Positions 25,938-35,187 of a DNA stretch of 64,000 nucleotides are shown in pieces. The notes below the pieces were generated by a model that saw only the letters and a list, made by a program, of their open reading frames with translations, was not told the DNA's origin and did no database searches. The stretch lies in NCBI RefSeq assembly GCF_002272245.1, contig NZ_NPDD01000001.1:1-64000 (forward strand), given 5' to 3'. Numbering within the stretch: position 1 is the first letter of the stretch; each line of letters starts with the position of its first letter. Source of the DNA: Bacillus sp. 7884-1. GTDB taxonomy: Bacteria; Bacillota; Bacilli; Bacillales; Cytobacillaceae. The position numbers and the translations under genes were made by a program.

Positions 25938-26798
25938 ATGAAACGAAAATTACGTGCGATGTTGCTTACGATAATGATGCTAGTAGCAGTTCCTTCTATT
26001 AGTTTTGCAGATGCAGTAGAAGGAGATACGATAGTTTCTTTAGGGGAAAACCTAACGGAACAGCAAAAAAGTGATTTGTTAGCAGAGTTAGGGGTACCGG
26101 AAAATGCACAGATGATTACGGTATCCAATCAAGAAGAGCATGATTATTTAGGGGAGTTTATTCCTAAGGCACAAATTGGATCACGTGCGATTTCATCCGC
26201 GAGCATAACCATGGGTGCGAAGGATTCCGGGTTAGAAGTGCAAACGAACAATATTACATGGGTTACGGATGAAATGTATATCAATGCCTTGACTACAGCC
26301 GGTGTAAAGGATGCAGCTATAAGGATTTCCGCTCCGTTTGATGTTTCCGGTACAGCTGCTTTGACAGGAATTATGAAAGCTTATGAAGCAACAACGAATA
26401 AAGAAATTCCGGAAGAAATCAAAAAAGCGGCGAATGAGGAATTGGTGAAGACCGCACAGCTCGGTGACTCGATCGGTGCCGACAATGCTGCTGTTCTCAT
26501 GGGAAAAGTCAAAGAAGAAATCGCCAAGAATGAACCGAAAACTGAAGCTGACTTGCGTGCGTTAATTGAACAAGTGGCCGCAGAGCTTGGGATTACGTTA
26601 ACAGATGCAGAGTTAGATAGGTTAGTAGAATTCTTTAACGGTCTGAAGGCGATGGATATTGACTGGAACCAGGTAAAAGAGCAATTAAGTGAAATCTCTA
26701 CATTTTTGCAATCAGAAGAAGGGCAGTCATTTTTACAGAGACTGCAAGATTTCTTAAATAGCTCATTTGATGAGGTTCGTACCCTCTTTGTTAAATGA
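25938..26798 (+). CDS. ypuA: YpuA-like DUF1002 secreted protein
   Basis: About 286 residues from ATG 25938; the frame opens 30 bp earlier, but AAAGGAGG at about 25922-25929 fixes the later start. The signal peptide MKRKLRAMLLTIMMLVAVPS ends near SFADA. The DUF1002 body has the typical SSASITMGAKDSGLEVQTNN and a conserved acidic helical C-terminus with NSSFDEVRTLF. It is exported, with role unknown; in B. subtilis ypuA is a cell-envelope-stress-associated gene. It is monocistronic with a strong terminator. Confidence 0.88.
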   Translation: MKRKLRAMLLTIMMLVAVPSISFADAVEGDTIVSLGENLTEQQKSDLLAELGVPENAQMITVSNQEEHDYLGEFIPKAQIGSRAISSASITMGAKDSGLEVQTNNITWVTDEMYINALTTAGVKDAAIRISAPFDVSGTAALTGIMKAYEATTNKEIPEEIKKAANEELVKTAQLGDSIGADNAAVLMGKVKEEIAKNEPKTEADLRALIEQVAAELGITLTDAELDRLVEFFNGLKAMDIDWNQVKEQLSEISTFLQSEEGQSFLQRLQDFLNSSFDEVRTLFVK

Positions 26799-26816
26799 AC
26801 ATAAGATGAAACTTTT

Positions 26817-26844
26817 GAGCCCCTCTCAATTAAGAAGGGGCTCT
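26817..26844 (+). terminator. terminator of ypuA
   Basis: GAGCCCCT / AGGGGCTC stem with an 11-base loop and TTTTG tail. Confidence 0.88.
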
Positions 26845-26934
26845 TTTGTTGGAAAGAGCGACAAATCGCAGACTAATTATCGAAAATTCTCTTCCTGCAT
26901 AGAAGAAATAAGGACATCGATTCGAATTCCTTTA

Positions 26935-28041
26935 TCATTTATAAAATGAACGCAGATATCGAACAGTCCGGTTCATTTTAAGTGAATGTGAACCTTTAAT
27001 AAGGACGGTTGTTCCTGGAGTAAGGGTCCTTATTAGGGCCATATTTAGAGAATTGATCTCGATAAAGTGAAATACCTTTTCTTTTGGAAATCCGGATTGA
27101 ATGGCAGCGTCGGCAATGTTTTTTGCATAGTCCCCATAGGTAAAGAGTGTATGGACCTTTTTTTTCGTGAGATATTCGCCCACTTCCTTATGACCATCTG
27201 CTGTATAACCACCTAACTCCAACATGTTTCCAAGAACGGCTATATTATTATTCTTTCCGAGGTTTTCTAGAACATCAAGGGCTGCTTTCGTTGCTTGGGG
27301 ATTGGCACTCCATGTATCATCAATGATTTGAACATTGTTCGCAATACGATAGACAAATAACCTCCTCGAATTTCTAAGAATCTGATTTGAAAAGTTAAAT
27401 CCTTGCTGCATTTCTTTTGGGGTAAAACCTAATTGGTGGGTTACAGCGATGGAGAACAAAGCATTGTAAATGTTATGAAGCCCGTAAAGTGGTACGGAGA
27501 AATTATGGATACTTCCATCCATTTTAACTTGAAAATTCATTCCCACATTACTATAAGTGACATTCCTTGCCTGATAATCTGCCTTTTCTTTGATCCCGAC
27601 TGTTGCAATCTTGCCTTTAAATGAATCTGTGACCAGCAACTTTGAATTAGTATCATCCGCGTTTATATATAACCTTCCGAGCGGGTCCATTCCTTCAATA
27701 ATTTCTGATTTGGCACGGGCTAATTCTACAATACTACTATTAAAATTCCCAATATGTGCATTCCCAATCGTTGTGATGATGCTTATATTTGGTTGAATAA
27801 TACTGCAGTGCTTTCTGATATCTCCTGCTTTCAGCATGCCATATTCTAGCACTAACGCTTGATGGGCAGGCAGAATAGACTTGGCGTAATTCTCTGTATA
27901 TTTGGGCAAGTTAAGATTTCTTTTGCTTTTCAATATTTTCAGGCGTCTACTTAAAATAGAGGCAATCAACTCTTTGGTTGTTGTTTTACCAGCACTTCCT
28001 GTAATGGCAATAATTGACCGTTTCTGATGATTTTCATCCAT
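26935..28041 (-). CDS. MurF-like Mur ligase family protein without the N-terminal substrate domain
   Basis: A 368-residue ATP-dependent ligase-like protein. It starts almost directly with the P-loop ITGSAGKTTTKELI, has the central-domain blocks LEYGMLKAGDI and IGNAHIGNF, the carbamylated-Lys region ARAKSEII, and the C-terminal domain with DDTWSANPQATKAALD and VLGNMLELG. Authentic MurF has about 90 more N-terminal residues that bind the UDP-sugar, so this is a shortened relative, as in PgsB-type ligases. It follows capA on the same strand, 50 bp away, suggesting amide-bond synthesis linked to a surface polymer. RBS is GGGAAG. Confidence 0.82.
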   Translation of the reverse strand: MDENHQKRSIIAITGSAGKTTTKELIASILSRRLKILKSKRNLNLPKYTENYAKSILPAHQALVLEYGMLKAGDIRKHCSIIQPNISIITTIGNAHIGNFNSSIVELARAKSEIIEGMDPLGRLYINADDTNSKLLVTDSFKGKIATVGIKEKADYQARNVTYSNVGMNFQVKMDGSIHNFSVPLYGLHNIYNALFSIAVTHQLGFTPKEMQQGFNFSNQILRNSRRLFVYRIANNVQIIDDTWSANPQATKAALDVLENLGKNNNIAVLGNMLELGGYTADGHKEVGEYLTKKKVHTLFTYGDYAKNIADAAIQSGFPKEKVFHFIEINSLNMALIRTLTPGTTVLIKGSHSLKMNRTVRYLRSFYK

Positions 28042-28091
28042 ACAAATACTTCCCTTTTATCTAAAGTGGATTGGCTATAAAACTTGTAAAT

Positions 28092-29177
28092 TTAGAATTC
28101 TACTTTCCCTTTTAAATGCGAAGTCGTATTTTCCCATACTTGTTTTATGGTTTCGATATCAGTAGAGGTTACATCATACGGACTAGGAATTTGAACAGGT
28201 AAAACGGAGAATTTGATACCGTCGTTTTTATTCAAATGGACCCATGTTGGGACATAGGAGAAATCTGTAATGCGAGTGTCTCCTTGTTTATCCTTCGTGA
28301 TCTTTAAGTTTAGGATCAGTCCGCTGTCATTATGGATATTCTGAAGACGTTCCGGAATGAATTTTCCCCTTCGGTTCGGAACATAATTACCAAAGCGGTC
28401 GGAAATAAAATTACCTAACGAATAAATAACAAACCGCGGCTTTGTTATTCCTTCTCTATCCTTTATTTGTTCTAAGGCAAACGGCTGAATAACATGGGGA
28501 TGAACTCCTAAAATGACATCCGCCCCAAACGCAAAGCAGTTTTTCACCCATTTCTTTTGCACTAAACTGGGATATCTTTTGAATTCTATTCCAAAGTGCA
28601 AACAAACGATAAGTACATCAACCTGTTTTCTTAACTTACTAATATTTGTTTCTACATCGGTTGTCATGTAGTTTACTAGCCATGGTGGATCACCCTGATT
28701 AAGTGCAACGTTGGTTCCATAGGTAAACGATAATATTCCGATGGAAATTCCCTTAACATTTGTAATTAAAAAGTTTTGGGATTCGGTCTTAGAACGAAAA
28801 GTCCCTGTATGAAGAATTTGGTGCTGATCGAGGATATCGAGCGTCCGTTTTAATCCGGTAACTCCACGATCCAAACAATGATTATTGGCCGTCGTCAACA
28901 CATCAAATCCGCTGTTTTTTAATGTTCCTGCTAATTCATCGGGGCAATTAAAAAGTGGCCAGAGCGTTTTCTGCTGTCTTTGGATATAATTCTGTTCTCT
29001 TCCGAAGAAGGTTGTTTCCAGATTTCCAATGGTAAGGTCTGCCTGGCTTAGATAGGGTTTTACTTCCTTGAACATGTCATCAAAGGAGTACTTACCATTG
29101 GTAAGTTTAGCCGATTCTATTTGCCTTTCCCACATAAGAATATCCCCAACTGCAGCAATATTAATGGTAGTCATCAT
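28092..29177 (-). CDS. CapA family (PgsA/poly-gamma-glutamate-type) metallophosphatase-like protein
   Basis: A 361-residue PGA_cap domain protein. Motifs are AAVGDILMWERQI, LTIGNLETTF, ANNHCLDRG, SFTYGTN, LIVCLHFGIEF, LGVHPHVIQP and IYSLGNFISD, the usual metallophosphoesterase-like blocks of CapA. It lacks the N-terminal membrane anchor of PgsA. It is paired with the short Mur ligase; the two resemble a minimal PgsB/PgsA-type pair without PgsC. It may modify or recycle a glutamyl polymer, but nothing in the sequence defines the substrate. Confidence 0.85.
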   Translation of the reverse strand: MMTTINIAAVGDILMWERQIESAKLTNGKYSFDDMFKEVKPYLSQADLTIGNLETTFFGREQNYIQRQQKTLWPLFNCPDELAGTLKNSGFDVLTTANNHCLDRGVTGLKRTLDILDQHQILHTGTFRSKTESQNFLITNVKGISIGILSFTYGTNVALNQGDPPWLVNYMTTDVETNISKLRKQVDVLIVCLHFGIEFKRYPSLVQKKWVKNCFAFGADVILGVHPHVIQPFALEQIKDREGITKPRFVIYSLGNFISDRFGNYVPNRRGKFIPERLQNIHNDSGLILNLKITKDKQGDTRITDFSYVPTWVHLNKNDGIKFSVLPVQIPSPYDVTSTDIETIKQVWENTTSHLKGKVEF

Positions 29178-29320
29178 TTTCCTCGCCTTCTTAAGACATT
29201 CGTTAAAATATGATATGTCTATTGGATAAAAGTGGTGTATGGGTTTGTCCTATTTTAAGGTGTAGTTTATCAGCGAAACATATTATTCTCTGCCACTGCT
29301 ATAGAAGAACTGTTTGGATA

Positions 29321-29369
29321 AAAGAGAAAGTCGCTTTGCTGTCAGGTAGCAAAGCGACTTTCTCTTTTT
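29321..29369. terminator. terminator of ahpCF
   Basis: A 20-bp stem AAAGAGAAAGTCGCTTTGCT paired with its complement around GTCAGGT, with T-rich flanks on both strands. It ends the minus-strand ahpCF transcript. Confidence 0.88.
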
Positions 29370-29380
29370 TAAAGATAACA

Positions 29381-30910
29381 TTAATTTCGAATTAAATAAT
29401 CGAATGCACCTAAGGCTGCAGTAGCACCTGATCCCATCGAAATGATGATTTGCTTGTAAGCACTATCTGTACAGTCACCTGCGGCAAATACGCCAGGGAT
29501 GCTTGTAGCACCATGCTTATCGACAACGATTTCACCCATACGAGTACGTTCCATACCTTCGCCCAACCAATCAGTGTTTGGAACAAGACCGATTTGAACG
29601 AAAATACCTTCTAATTCAATATGTTTAACTTCTTCTGTTTCACGATCCATATAAGAAATACCATCTACCTTGTCAGTACCAGTGATTTCTTTTGTTTGAG
29701 CATTCAGTATTACAGTCACATTTGGCAGGCTGTGTAGACGTTCTTGCAGTACCGCATCTGCTTTTAACTCAGCTGCAAACTCAAGAACCGTTACATGCTT
29801 GACGATTCCTGCAAGGTCGATGGCCGCTTCAATACCAGAATTACCGCCGCCAATAACAGCTACGCGTTTTCCGGCAAACAATGGACCATCACAGTGTGGG
29901 CAATAAGCTACACCTTTGTTCTTGAACTCGGCTTCACCTGGGACGCCGACATTACGCCAGCGTGCACCAGTTGAAAGAATAACGGTTTTACTTTTTAAAA
30001 TAGCGCCGTTTTCGAGTTCAACTTCTACAAATTCGTTCTTTTCTAAACGCTTTGCACGCTGTAGATTCATTACATCAATGTCATATTCTTTGACATGCTC
30101 TTCAAGACTTGCTGCCACTTTAGGACCTTCAGTATATTTCGTACCGATAAAGTTCTCGATACCCATTGTATCCATCACTTGACCGCCAAAGCGTTCAGCA
30201 ACGATACCTGTACGAATGCCTTTACGAGCTGCATAGATCGCTGCACTCGCACCAGCAGGTCCGCCGCCGACAACTAGAACATCAAATGGTTCCTTGTCAG
30301 AAAGCTCGGAAGCATCTGTGCCAGAACCCATTTTAGCAAGGATTTCCTCAATCGTCATACGGCCGCCGCCAAAGTTTTCCCCATTTAGGAAAACCGTTGG
30401 CACAGCCATAATGTTCTTGCCTTCAACCTCAGCTTTATACGCTGCACCATCAATCATAGTATGAGAAATACCAGGGTTGAGAAGGCTCATGATGTTCAAG
30501 GCTTGTACAACATCAGGACAGTTGTGGCAAGTTAAGCTAATGTATGATTCAAAGCGATATTCGCCTTTAATGGCTTTAATTTGGTCGATTACTTTTAGAT
30601 CAACCTTTGGTGCTCTTCCGCTAACTTGCAAGAGAGCCAATACTAAGGAAGTGAATTCATGTCCTAGAGGAATACCAGCAAATGTTACACCAGTGTCTTC
30701 ACCGATGCGATTCACACTAAAGCTTGGTGTTCTCTCTAGTTCTGTTTTTTCAACCTTAATGTTTTTGGACATGGTTGCCAATTCATCAATTAATAGCAGC
30801 ATGTCGCGAGATACGTCATCGGTTCCTGCGCTGACTTTAAGAAGGATTTCGCCTTCCATCAGTTGAAGATACTGGGATAACTGTGCTTTTATATCTGCAT
30901 CTAGTAACAT
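29381..30910 (-). CDS. ahpF: alkyl hydroperoxide reductase subunit F (NADH-dependent)
   Basis: A 509-residue AhpF. The N-terminal tandem thioredoxin-like domain carries the LTCHNCPDV dithiol. The thioredoxin-reductase-like part has FAD motif [19 protein letters not shown], the redox CxxC in [15 protein letters not shown] motif [13 protein letters not shown] and the FAD-binding end [16 protein letters not shown]. It re-reduces AhpC using NADH. It lies 18 bp after ahpC. A deleted copy of its last codons sits at 279-378. Confidence 0.95.
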   Translation of the reverse strand: MLLDADIKAQLSQYLQLMEGEILLKVSAGTDDVSRDMLLLIDELATMSKNIKVEKTELERTPSFSVNRIGEDTGVTFAGIPLGHEFTSLVLALLQVSGRAPKVDLKVIDQIKAIKGEYRFESYISLTCHNCPDVVQALNIMSLLNPGISHTMIDGAAYKAEVEGKNIMAVPTVFLNGENFGGGRMTIEEILAKMGSGTDASELSDKEPFDVLVVGGGPAGASAAIYAARKGIRTGIVAERFGGQVMDTMGIENFIGTKYTEGPKVAASLEEHVKEYDIDVMNLQRAKRLEKNEFVEVELENGAILKSKTVILSTGARWRNVGVPGEAEFKNKGVAYCPHCDGPLFAGKRVAVIGGGNSGIEAAIDLAGIVKHVTVLEFAAELKADAVLQERLHSLPNVTVILNAQTKEITGTDKVDGISYMDRETEEVKHIELEGIFVQIGLVPNTDWLGEGMERTRMGEIVVDKHGATSIPGVFAAGDCTDSAYKQIIISMGSGATAALGAFDYLIRN

Positions 30911-30928
30911 TTTATCTACTCCTTAAAC

Positions 30929-31492
30929 TTAAATTTTTCCTACTAGGTCAAGGCTTGGCTTTAGTGTTGCAGAACCTTCTTGCCATTTTGCCGGGCAAAC
31001 TTCACCTGGATTGTTGCGAACATATTGTGCTGCTTTAATTTTGTTAACAAGCGTGCTTGCGTCACGGCCAATACCGTCTGCATTGATTTCCATAGCTGTT
31101 ACGACACCGTCTGGATCGATGATGAAAGTTCCGCGTTGTGCAAGACCTTCTTCTTCGTCAAGAACATCAAAGATGCGAGAAAGCTTTTGGTTAGGGTCGC
31201 CAATCATAACGTATTGGATTTTGCCGATTGTTTCTGATGTATCGTGCCATGCTTTATGTGTGAAATGTGTATCAGTAGAAACAGAATATACTTCTACACC
31301 AAGATCTTTAAGAGTTGCGTATTCGTTTTGAAGGTCTTCTAATTCAGTAGGGCATACGAATGTGAAATCTGCAGGGTAGAAGCAAACTACACTCCATTTA
31401 CCTTTAAAGTTTGCATCGCTCACAGTGATAAAATCTCCGTTAAAATAAGCATTTGCGTTGAATTCTGATACCTGTTTTCCAATTAATGACAT
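30929..31492 (-). CDS. ahpC: alkyl hydroperoxide reductase subunit C (peroxiredoxin)
   Basis: A 187-residue typical 2-Cys peroxiredoxin. The peroxidatic Cys47 lies in DFTFVCPTE and the resolving Cys166 in GEVCPAKW. It detoxifies peroxides with AhpF. AGGAGG precedes the ATG and a PerR-type box with a sigma-A promoter lies upstream. Confidence 0.96.
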   Translation of the reverse strand: MSLIGKQVSEFNANAYFNGDFITVSDANFKGKWSVVCFYPADFTFVCPTELEDLQNEYATLKDLGVEVYSVSTDTHFTHKAWHDTSETIGKIQYVMIGDPNQKLSRIFDVLDEEEGLAQRGTFIIDPDGVVTAMEINADGIGRDASTLVNKIKAAQYVRNNPGEVCPAKWQEGSATLKPSLDLVGKI

Positions 31493-31583
31493 AATCTATT
31501 TCCTCCTAGAATTTGTTAGGAAAAATTGAACTGCATTTTTCCCTGGTTGTGAGAATTGTTCACAACAAATATTAATAACTAAA

Positions 31584-31638
31584 TTAGAATAATTCTAATA
31601 CAATGTTTATTATCATATAAAAACCATGGTCTTGTCAA
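31584..31638 (-). promoter_or_regulatory. ahpCF promoter with PerR-type box
   Basis: On the minus strand TTGACA (31633-31638) and GATAAT (31609-31614) are separated by 18 bp. The perfect 7-1-7 palindrome TTAGAATAATTCTAA (31584-31598) lies just downstream of the -10, over the expected start of transcription. This matches the Fur/PerR box pattern, and ahpCF is a classical PerR target in Bacillus, so peroxide induction is expected. The 373-bp gap otherwise holds only the terminator of the next gene. Confidence 0.8.
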
Positions 31639-31700
31639 CATGAAAGATTACTTTTTTTAGAACATTTTTTGACACACCTTTATAAAAACGTAAATTAATT

Positions 31701-31750
31701 AAAAAAACACTGCAATCCCTTAGTAGATAAAGGTTTTGCAGTGTTTTTAT
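31701..31750 (-). terminator. terminator of the DUF2238 gene
   Basis: AAAACACTGCAA pairs with TTGCAGTGTTTT around a 20-base loop, with T/A-rich flanks. Confidence 0.78.
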
Positions 31751-31865
31751 TTTTTGCTAAATGGAAATGTTACATTGGTGTTACAGAGTTAATATTAAGG
31801 GGGCTTTTTGTTGGGCTGCGATTCTTATAAGCTAGAAGTACAAGGATTATTTTAAAGAGGACTTT

Positions 31866-32546
31866 TTATTCTTTTTTTCCTAACAGCTTGTTATGAAGGT
31901 TTGAAAAGATAAGTAGTGCAAGGATAGAGCCAATTAAGGTTAACGACATATCCCACTGTGCATCCCAAATATCACCTTGCATTCCTAAAAACTCTTCGGT
32001 AGCTTTTCCGCCTACGTCGATTTTTGTTGACAGCCATTCAATTATTTCATATAAAGCTCCAATGGCCAATGAAAAACTTAAGGTAACGAAATATAGCCAC
32101 CATCCAATTGTTAACGGGGTTTTTCGCATTAATATTTCTCTTATCACAATCGTAAACAAACCCTTTAGTAAATGTCCAAACCTATCATAGTGATTCCTAT
32201 TTAGATCAAAATAATCTTTTATCCAATTAAAAAGGGGAACCTTTGAATAGGTATAATGGCCGCCTATGAACATAATAATCGAAAGAATTGCGATAATGAA
32301 ATAGGAAAGTGTAGTGAGTCGAAACTTATGATATGTAGTCAATGCGATGATTATGATCACAACGGCAGGAAGTACTTCCAACGTCCATGTTACATATCGT
32401 TCTGGCTTAATAACGGACCAAATAAAAACTGCTATAACAATCAATAGCAATAGTATATGAATGGTTGTACAGCTTCTATATCTTTTCACTTCTTTGTTCA
32501 CTCCTTTATATCCCATTAATTTTTTATAGGTTGTCCAGTATTTCAT
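31866..32546 (-). CDS. DUF2238 (YjdF-like) inner-membrane protein
   Basis: A 226-residue protein with about six membrane segments. Characteristic YjdF-type blocks are NHYDRFGHLLKGL, SFSLAIGALYEIIEW and GDIWDAQWDMSLTLIGSILALL. Function is unknown across the family. The start is not certain: the N-terminal 25 residues are basic and hydrophilic and no strong ribosome site is visible. The stop of a short membrane-type frame lies 3 bp upstream, so the two may be coupled. Confidence 0.82.
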   Translation of the reverse strand: MKYWTTYKKLMGYKGVNKEVKRYRSCTTIHILLLLIVIAVFIWSVIKPERYVTWTLEVLPAVVIIIIALTTYHKFRLTTLSYFIIAILSIIMFIGGHYTYSKVPLFNWIKDYFDLNRNHYDRFGHLLKGLFTIVIREILMRKTPLTIGWWLYFVTLSFSLAIGALYEIIEWLSTKIDVGGKATEEFLGMQGDIWDAQWDMSLTLIGSILALLIFSNLHNKLLGKKE

Positions 32547-32549
32547 TTA

Positions 32550-32690
32550 TTAACCTAAAAAGCGATATTGGCGCAATCTCATTTTTCGAAGCCATTTTTG
32601 AAAGTTAAGTCCATAGCAAAACATTGCCAGCATGCTAAAACCCGTGAATGGAATAATAGAATATGGAAGGTGATAAATTTTTCTTTCCAA
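32550..32690 (-). CDS. 46-residue small membrane-type ORF ahead of the DUF2238 gene
   Basis: TTG at 32690 opens a frame with a hydrophobic middle (SIIPFTGFSMLAMFCYG) and a basic end (KWLRKMRLRQYRFLG). It stops 3 bp before the DUF2238 gene. The ribosome site is weak and no family is recognised. It could be a real small protein or the C-terminal scrap of a lost gene. Confidence 0.35.
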   Translation of the reverse strand: MERKIYHLPYSIIPFTGFSMLAMFCYGLNFQKWLRKMRLRQYRFLG

Positions 32691-32773
32691 GTTCTCTATC
32701 GAGGGAGTGTTTGACGTTGAATAACTGGATAACTGTGCTTTACAAAATAGGGAGAAAACAGAATATTTTAAAG

Positions 32774-33010
32774 ATGTTTGGCAGAAGAAGAAATAATCGA
32801 GGAATGATATGGGCGTCTATTTTGGGTTTGGGATTGAGCGCAGCAGCATATGGATTTAGAAGAAATAGAAACAGAAATATGCCGAATTCAGTTCAAAACG
32901 TAATGAATAATTCTCGATTCAAAAATATTATCCCGATGCACAAAATGGCAAATTTAATGGAGTTTTCAAAGGAATTAATACCCAACAAAAACTCTTTTAA
33001 AAACAAATAG
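32774..33010 (+). CDS. small glycine/arginine-rich protein (DUF3918/YrzQ-like)
   Basis: A 78-residue protein from ATG 32774: a basic head FGRRRNNRG, one membrane-like helix MIWASILGLGLSAAAYGF, a basic RRNRNRN stretch and NVMNNSRFKN. It resembles, from memory, short Bacillus proteins such as YrzQ. The same frame is open from 32663, but the extra N-terminus is poorly protein-like. GGGAGA lies rather far upstream, so the start is uncertain. Confidence 0.55.
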   Translation: MFGRRRNNRGMIWASILGLGLSAAAYGFRRNRNRNMPNSVQNVMNNSRFKNIIPMHKMANLMEFSKELIPNKNSFKNK

Positions 33011-33017
33011 AAGAACA

Positions 33018-33063
33018 AAAAAGCAGGAACTCCGCCGTTAGGATGGAATTTCTGCTTTTTTTC
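33018..33063. terminator. terminator between convergent genes
   Basis: An imperfect stem AAAAAGCAG..TCC with GGA..CTGCTTTTTT serves the small protein and the convergent methyltransferase. Confidence 0.65.
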
Positions 33064-33070
33064 CATGTCA

Positions 33071-33649
33071 TTATAATGAAGCTGAAAAATATAGCTCATT
33101 GTAAAAAAAACACTTTTTATATTTTTTTAGAACCTGGCAATGGAATTTTTCCTTTGTAAAGTAATTTAGATAATCTTCTTCCCGTAAAATATAATCGCCT
33201 TTATCATTCGTTCTCATAAACCAATTACTGATAGGAGACTTTTCAAACAAGCAAGGTTCTATCACAACGATTCTCCCATCCGGTTTTAAGACTCGCTTGA
33301 ATTCTTTTATATAATCATAAACCATTTCTGGAGGGATATGGTGCAGGACAGCAATAATTAAAATATAATCAAAGCTGTGGTTGTCTGCGGGAAGTTCGTT
33401 TCCCTTAAACGTTTCAAAACGGTAATCGTTATACAATCTTTTGGCAAATTCAATCCTGTAGCTATCTGGATCGATCCCAAAATAATGATCAGGTGTACAT
33501 AGGGTGCTGTTTGCCCCGGTACCTGCCCCAAAATCTAACACTTTTTTATCTGAAAAATTAAAATGCCGCTGAATATGGTTTTGAATATAGAATTTAGTGA
33601 ACCATTTAGGTCGAATCAATGAGTGATAAATTCTCGGTGATAGCTGCAA
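33071..33649 (-). CDS. class I SAM-dependent methyltransferase
   Basis: At least 192 residues. Motif I is VLDFGAGTGANS, followed by the acidic YFGIDPDS, motif IV DYILIIAVLHHIPPE and post-motif RVLKPDGRIVVIEPCLF. The target is unknown. The first usable start is TTG 33649 with a poor ribosome site. The frame stays open for about 40 more codons upstream to near 33770 with protein-like content but no ATG, GTG or TTG, so the 5' end may be decayed or use an unusual start. Confidence 0.8.
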   Translation of the reverse strand: MQLSPRIYHSLIRPKWFTKFYIQNHIQRHFNFSDKKVLDFGAGTGANSTLCTPDHYFGIDPDSYRIEFAKRLYNDYRFETFKGNELPADNHSFDYILIIAVLHHIPPEMVYDYIKEFKRVLKPDGRIVVIEPCLFEKSPISNWFMRTNDKGDYILREEDYLNYFTKEKFHCQVLKKYKKCFFYNELYFSASL

Positions 33650-33866
33650 TCCGAAGCACCTGCACTTTAAATTAATAGTTTCTTCTTCTGAAAGAACAAT
33701 ATTATAGTTAGAAGGAAGCAGCCTTTTTATGCTTTTTACATAACATTCGTGAGAGGTAAAAATTGGTAATAAATATTAAAAATTTTCCTCTTTCCTTTTC
33801 CTCCATTAATTCCCGCTAACTATTTCTTTTAATTTCTTTATAATAGGATGGAAGGAGGAGATATAA

Positions 33867-34730
33867 TTGATATTATTCTTTTTTATTCTGGTATTTTTAA
33901 GTATTTTACTCCTTTTCTATAGGGCATACCAAAATACTCATAAAGTTATTTTAAATAAAGTTCATTTATCACATATAGATTCTGATCAGTTGCAAGGACC
34001 TCATTTAAATATTTTACACATCTCAGATATGCATTTAGAAAAAATTTCTGTTTCTCCTGAACAACTCTATAACAAGCTAGCGGGAGAGAAAATTGATTTA
34101 ATCGCTTTAACGGGGGACTATCTTGATAAAAAACGCAGTATTCCAAAGCTCATTCCTTATTTAAACGTTTTTAACAAGTTAAACCCATGTTATGGAGTTT
34201 ACGTCGTGTTTGGAAATCATGATTACAAATTAAAACAAGTGGACTTTGAACGATTAAGAAATACGTTGGAATTACATGGCTGTAAAACGCTTCAAAATGA
34301 AAATGATACTATTATGGTTGAAGGAAGCCCAGTTCATATTATTGGTATTGACGATTTACACACAAAAAGAAGTAATTTGCAATCATCTTACTCAGGCATA
34401 ATGGACGGATACCATTTAGTTTTAACTCATGACCCTAATATTGTTCTAAGTATGAAGGATTGGGATTTCGATTATCTATTATCAGGCCATTTCCATGGCG
34501 GTCAAATATACTGGCCTAAACCGTACCATCTCGCAAAATTGGGAAGGACCATGATGCAGATGAATATGATTAAAGGGTTGCATTATCATGAGGATAAACC
34601 TTTTTATATCAGTGAAGGATTAGGGCAAACTTCTATTAATATCAGACTCGGAAGTCGTCCGGAAATAACCCTCCACCAGCTTTCTTTAAACAAAAAAATG
34701 CGAGAGAAAGAGGTCCAGGCGGCTGTTTAA
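33867..34730 (+). CDS. membrane-anchored metallophosphoesterase (YkuE-like)
   Basis: A 287-residue calcineurin-like phosphoesterase starting at TTG 33867 behind GGAAGGAGG. An N-terminal membrane segment (FFFILVFLSILLLFYRAY) is followed by the metal motifs ILHISDMHLE, ALTGDYLD, VVFGNHDYK, LTHDPN and LSGHFHGGQ. Relatives such as YkuE act at the cell envelope. It is monocistronic with its own terminator. Confidence 0.87.
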   Translation: MILFFFILVFLSILLLFYRAYQNTHKVILNKVHLSHIDSDQLQGPHLNILHISDMHLEKISVSPEQLYNKLAGEKIDLIALTGDYLDKKRSIPKLIPYLNVFNKLNPCYGVYVVFGNHDYKLKQVDFERLRNTLELHGCKTLQNENDTIMVEGSPVHIIGIDDLHTKRSNLQSSYSGIMDGYHLVLTHDPNIVLSMKDWDFDYLLSGHFHGGQIYWPKPYHLAKLGRTMMQMNMIKGLHYHEDKPFYISEGLGQTSINIRLGSRPEITLHQLSLNKKMREKEVQAAV

Positions 34731-34758
34731 GACATAAGTCTATATCCATTTCATCAAT

Positions 34759-34795
34759 AAAAAAGGCTGTTGAACCCACGTTCAACAGCCTTTTA
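34759..34795 (+). terminator. terminator of the phosphoesterase gene
   Basis: AAAAAGGCTGTTGAA pairs with TTCAACAGCCTTTT around CCCACG. Confidence 0.88.
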
Positions 34796-34810
34796 ATTTA
34801 TTGTGCAAAT

Positions 34811-34900
34811 GTAAAATCCTCTAAGAATTTGTCTGAGTTTTGTGAATGTATCTATTTTAGCCGAAAACAAATTTTGGGAAAACGTCAATTCTTCCTATCT
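34811..34900 (-). repeat. 90-bp duplicated yknW leader (copy 2)
   Basis: Counterpart of 25541-25630. Here it is not followed by a YknW-like gene; on the minus strand it ends in the terminator of the phosphoesterase. On its other side lies the Isp tail fragment. Confidence 0.6.
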
Positions 34901-34936
34901 CTGAGCAGGGAAAAAATGAACTTCTTTTTTCCTAGA

Positions 34937-35056
34937 AAATTTATGATTGAACACATCTGATAGGTAGCCCTCTACTGTTAAGTACAGCAGTCCATTGCCT
35001 TCGAGTTTTGGCGAGTTTCCTAGAGGAACTGTTCTCTTTATTAATTGTGCATAAGT
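34937..35056 (-). pseudogene. duplicated 3' fragment of isp
   Basis: The segment repeats the end of the isp gene (about 432-556). Over the 63 bp ending in GTGCATAA only one base differs. The fragment covers the Isp region around LIKRTVPLGNSPKLEGNGFL and the following residues and has no start, so it is a recent, non-functional duplicate. Confidence 0.82.
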
Positions 35057-35187
35057 TTCCATTTTAGAATCCAAATGGCTATTCGTCCAAGCTGTTTTTC
35101 TTAATATAAGGTTTGAAAAAGAACTCGTCTGTTGACGAGTCCTTCAATCGTGAATCCTTGTTAAATAGAATGATAGGAGAGGTTCAG

